Positions 60,109 to 64,000 of a DNA stretch of 64,000 bases are shown here, one piece after another (positions within the stretch are counted from its first letter, which is position 1; each line of letters starts with the position of its first letter). The translations under genes and the position numbers were made by a program. The DNA lies in assembly GCF_900177765.1 (NCBI RefSeq), contig NZ_FXWI01000001.1, forward strand, positions 496,001 to 560,000. Direction: 5' to 3'. The notes under the pieces are model-generated. The model was not told the origin of the DNA, searched no databases, and saw only the letters and a program-made list of their open reading frames with translations. This DNA is from Agreia sp. VKM Ac-1783 (GTDB lineage Bacteria; Actinomycetota; Actinomycetes; Actinomycetales; Microbacteriaceae).

Positions 60109-60918
60109 ATGGATGCCCGTGGTCTCGTCTCCGAGGCGATCCTCGATGCTCTCGCGGTCCTGTTCCCTGTGGAATGCGCTGGGTGCGGCGCCGCAGACCG
60201 TGGCATCTGCGCCGCCTGCCGCGGGGCGCTCACGCTTCCAGACCGCGCCGGCCGGCATCTGCTCAGGGCGCCCGGCGCGAAGAGTGGAGGTGACGGTCTG
60301 CCACTCTGGTTCGCCGTCGCCTACGACGGTGTGCCCAAACAGATTCTGCACGCGCTCAAAGAGGCTGGTCGGCTCGATGGCGCCCGGCCTCTCGGTCGGC
60401 TCCTCGGGGTGGCGGTGGCGGATGCCGTAGAGGCGATCGAGCCTCGCCTCCCCACCGGGGCGCGGCTCGAAACACTCGTCGTGCCGTCGTCACGCTCGGC
60501 GTTCAGGCTCCGCGGCTACAACCCCGTCGAGTCTCTCCTGCGCTGGGCAGGTCTGCAGCCTCGCCGAGCTACCGGGCTGCGTTACCGTCGAACGCCGCGC
60601 GACCAGGCGACCCTCGGTGCCGACGAGCGGTGGGCCAATCTTTCCGGTTCGATCGAGGCCGTCTCGGGTCGACTCGAGGGGCGGCATCTGCTGCTCATCG
60701 ACGACGTGGTGACGACGGGCGCGACCCTGCTCGAGTGCCGACGAGCAGCGGAGGCAGGGGGCGCTTCCGTGTGGGGTGCGGCGGCTCTGGCCCATACAGC
60801 AAAAGTCAAGCGAACAAACAGTGAATTGCACGGTGACTTAGTCAGCCCGCAGGTCTACGGTGGGGGAAAAGGCGCGGAATCCAATCGCCCTCGACTCGGG
60901 CGCCGCGTCTTGGACTAG
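60109..60918 (+). CDS. comF: ComF family phosphoribosyltransferase-like protein
   Basis: The 269-residue protein has an N-terminal zinc ribbon with C23, C26, C34 and C37 (VECAGCGAADRGICAAC) and a type I phosphoribosyltransferase domain, whose PRPP loop is LLLIDDVVTTGATL near residues 194-207. ComF proteins in competent bacteria work in DNA uptake, but in this position (Rv3242c-like, before hpf and secA) the role is unsettled. The last 40 residues are poorly conserved and lysine/glycine-rich. The 88-bp gap after lpqB shows no clear promoter. Confidence 0.88.
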   Translation: MDARGLVSEAILDALAVLFPVECAGCGAADRGICAACRGALTLPDRAGRHLLRAPGAKSGGDGLPLWFAVAYDGVPKQILHALKEAGRLDGARPLGRLLGVAVADAVEAIEPRLPTGARLETLVVPSSRSAFRLRGYNPVESLLRWAGLQPRRATGLRYRRTPRDQATLGADERWANLSGSIEAVSGRLEGRHLLLIDDVVTTGATLLECRRAAEAGGASVWGAAALAHTAKVKRTNSELHGDLVSPQVYGGGKGAESNRPRLGRRVLD

Positions 60919-60929
60919 GAGAGATCGCC

Positions 60930-61652
60930 TTGGAAATCAACATCACCGGACGAAACCTAGGAATCACCGATCGATTTCGGGATTACGCGACAGAGAAGGC
61001 CGAGAAGGTCGAGCATCTCGCCGACAAGGCACTCGCGCTCGAGGTCAAACTCTGCAGGCACAACTCGGCCACCGGGTCTCCCGGAGACGACCGGGTCGAA
61101 CTGACCTTGATCGGTCCTGGACCAATTGTTCGTGCCGAGAGCGCCGCGAGTGACAAGTATGCGGCGTTCGACCTCGCCCTGGCCAAACTGATGGAGCGGG
61201 TGCGCCGCGCCAAGGATCGCAAGAAGGTGCATCGGGGAAAGCACCGCCCGGTCTCGCTGCGCGAGGCCTCGACGGGTGGCTTCTCCGTCATCGACATCAC
61301 GCCCGCCGATGCCGAAGTCCTGAACAGCGTCGACAGCACAGGTGCCGTCACGCAGAGGGCCGAGGAGCCGGACACACCGAGCTACTCCGAAGACGACGAC
61401 TACACCGAGTACTCGCCGGTCGTCATCCGCGAGAAGGTGTTCCCCGCCTCGCCCATGACGGTCGACGACGCTCTCTACTTCATGGAGCTCGTGGGTCATG
61501 ATTTCTATCTGTTCATCGATGCCGAGAGTCACCGACCCAGCGTCGTCTACCGTCGCAAGGGCTGGGAGTACGGAGTGATCGGGCTCGACGACAACCCGGC
61601 CGAGGTCGCGAGTGCCGTTGCGGCGACGGCCGCGGGCGCATCCGCACGATGA
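60930..61652 (+). CDS. hpf: Ribosome hibernation-promoting factor, long form
   Basis: The 240-residue long-form HPF dimerises 70S ribosomes during stasis. The N-terminal S30AE domain is seen in [19 protein letters not shown] (TTG start, read as Met), [18 protein letters not shown] and [15 protein letters not shown]-type segments. The C-terminal dimerisation domain has [42 protein letters not shown] in pieces, and GVIGL. AGGAGA lies 5-10 nt upstream of the TTG. It sits between comF and secA as in many actinobacteria and is followed by a terminator. Confidence 0.96.
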   Translation: MEINITGRNLGITDRFRDYATEKAEKVEHLADKALALEVKLCRHNSATGSPGDDRVELTLIGPGPIVRAESAASDKYAAFDLALAKLMERVRRAKDRKKVHRGKHRPVSLREASTGGFSVIDITPADAEVLNSVDSTGAVTQRAEEPDTPSYSEDDDYTEYSPVVIREKVFPASPMTVDDALYFMELVGHDFYLFIDAESHRPSVVYRRKGWEYGVIGLDDNPAEVASAVAATAAGASAR

Positions 61653-61673
61653 GTCGCCCGGAGTAACGTACGC

Positions 61674-61712
61674 CGACGAGGCCCGACCCTGCACAGGGTC
61701 GGGCCTTCGTCG
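61674..61712 (+). terminator. Rho-independent-type terminator between hpf and secA
   Basis: GGCCCGACCCTG (61680-61691) pairs perfectly with CAGGGTCGGGCC (61694-61705) across CA. The outer CGACGA/TTCGTCG extends the stem. The right arm runs into TTCGTCGTGTT, a weak T-rich tail. It follows hpf by 21 bp. Confidence 0.8.
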
Positions 61713-61821
61713 TGTTGAGTGCAGATTCAGGCGCGATTCCGGTGGCGCTCAGGCAAGGCAGGCTAGAATTGCTGGGATTGTCGGCCAAATGCGCCGCAAT
61801 ATCAGCAGTAGGAGACTCTCG

Positions 61822-64000
<2,179 letters not shown>

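Overview
The window is high-GC actinobacterial chromosome, most likely from the family Microbacteriaceae (Micrococcales). The evidence is the conserved order whiB - giant GT2 - DUF5719 - zincin-fold protein - DUF3499 - ahcY - RDD - spoIIM - DUF58 - moxR - DUF4350 - DUF4129 - mtrA - mtrB - lpqB - comF - hpf - secA, many GTG starts, and apparently leaderless genes. No tRNA, rRNA, CRISPR array, prophage or transposase gene was seen.

Bases 1 to about 32,700 form a large cell-surface polysaccharide locus. The left part makes dTDP sugars (rmlA, a WbiB-like epimerase, a PLP aminotransferase of the RffA/WecE type) and carries an acyltransferase. A six-gene minus-strand operon (6785-11870) follows, encoding five glycosyltransferases and a DUF2304 protein, mostly joined by 4-nt stop/start overlaps. 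A plus-strand operon (about 11943-17243) then encodes a GT2, two tandem WsaF-like rhamnosyltransferases, an epimerase and another GT2. The minus-strand set 17259-20692 is an ABC polysaccharide exporter (Wzm/Wzt) with a pyruvyltransferase-family gene between its subunits. Divergent from it lie a lipoprotein and a 763-aa secreted repeat protein. Bases 23735-31724 add two multi-pass proteins, two O-antigen-ligase/polymerase-type proteins and a Wzx-like flippase, so components of both ABC-dependent and Wzx/Wzy-type assembly sit in one locus. A polyprenol-phosphate mannose synthase closes it.

Bases 32,700-38,700 are mixed: an acyl-CoA dehydrogenase, manA, an AbiEi/DUF559-type gene bracketed by two 89-bp inverted-repeat elements, a GlxA-type regulator, a 43-codon membrane peptide and galE.

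Bases 38,800 to the end are the conserved housekeeping block: whiB; a 1271-aa glycosyltransferase with a long disordered tail; DUF5719; ahcY; the RDD/SpoIIM/DUF58/MoxR/DUF4350/DUF4129 module (split by a second DUF559-type gene); the MtrAB-LpqB envelope-stress system; ComF; the hibernation factor; and the start of secA, cut by the window end. Mannose and dTDP-sugar supply, lipid-linked assembly, export and envelope signalling are thus concentrated in one region. All functional names rest on motif recognition by eye; no database search was run.
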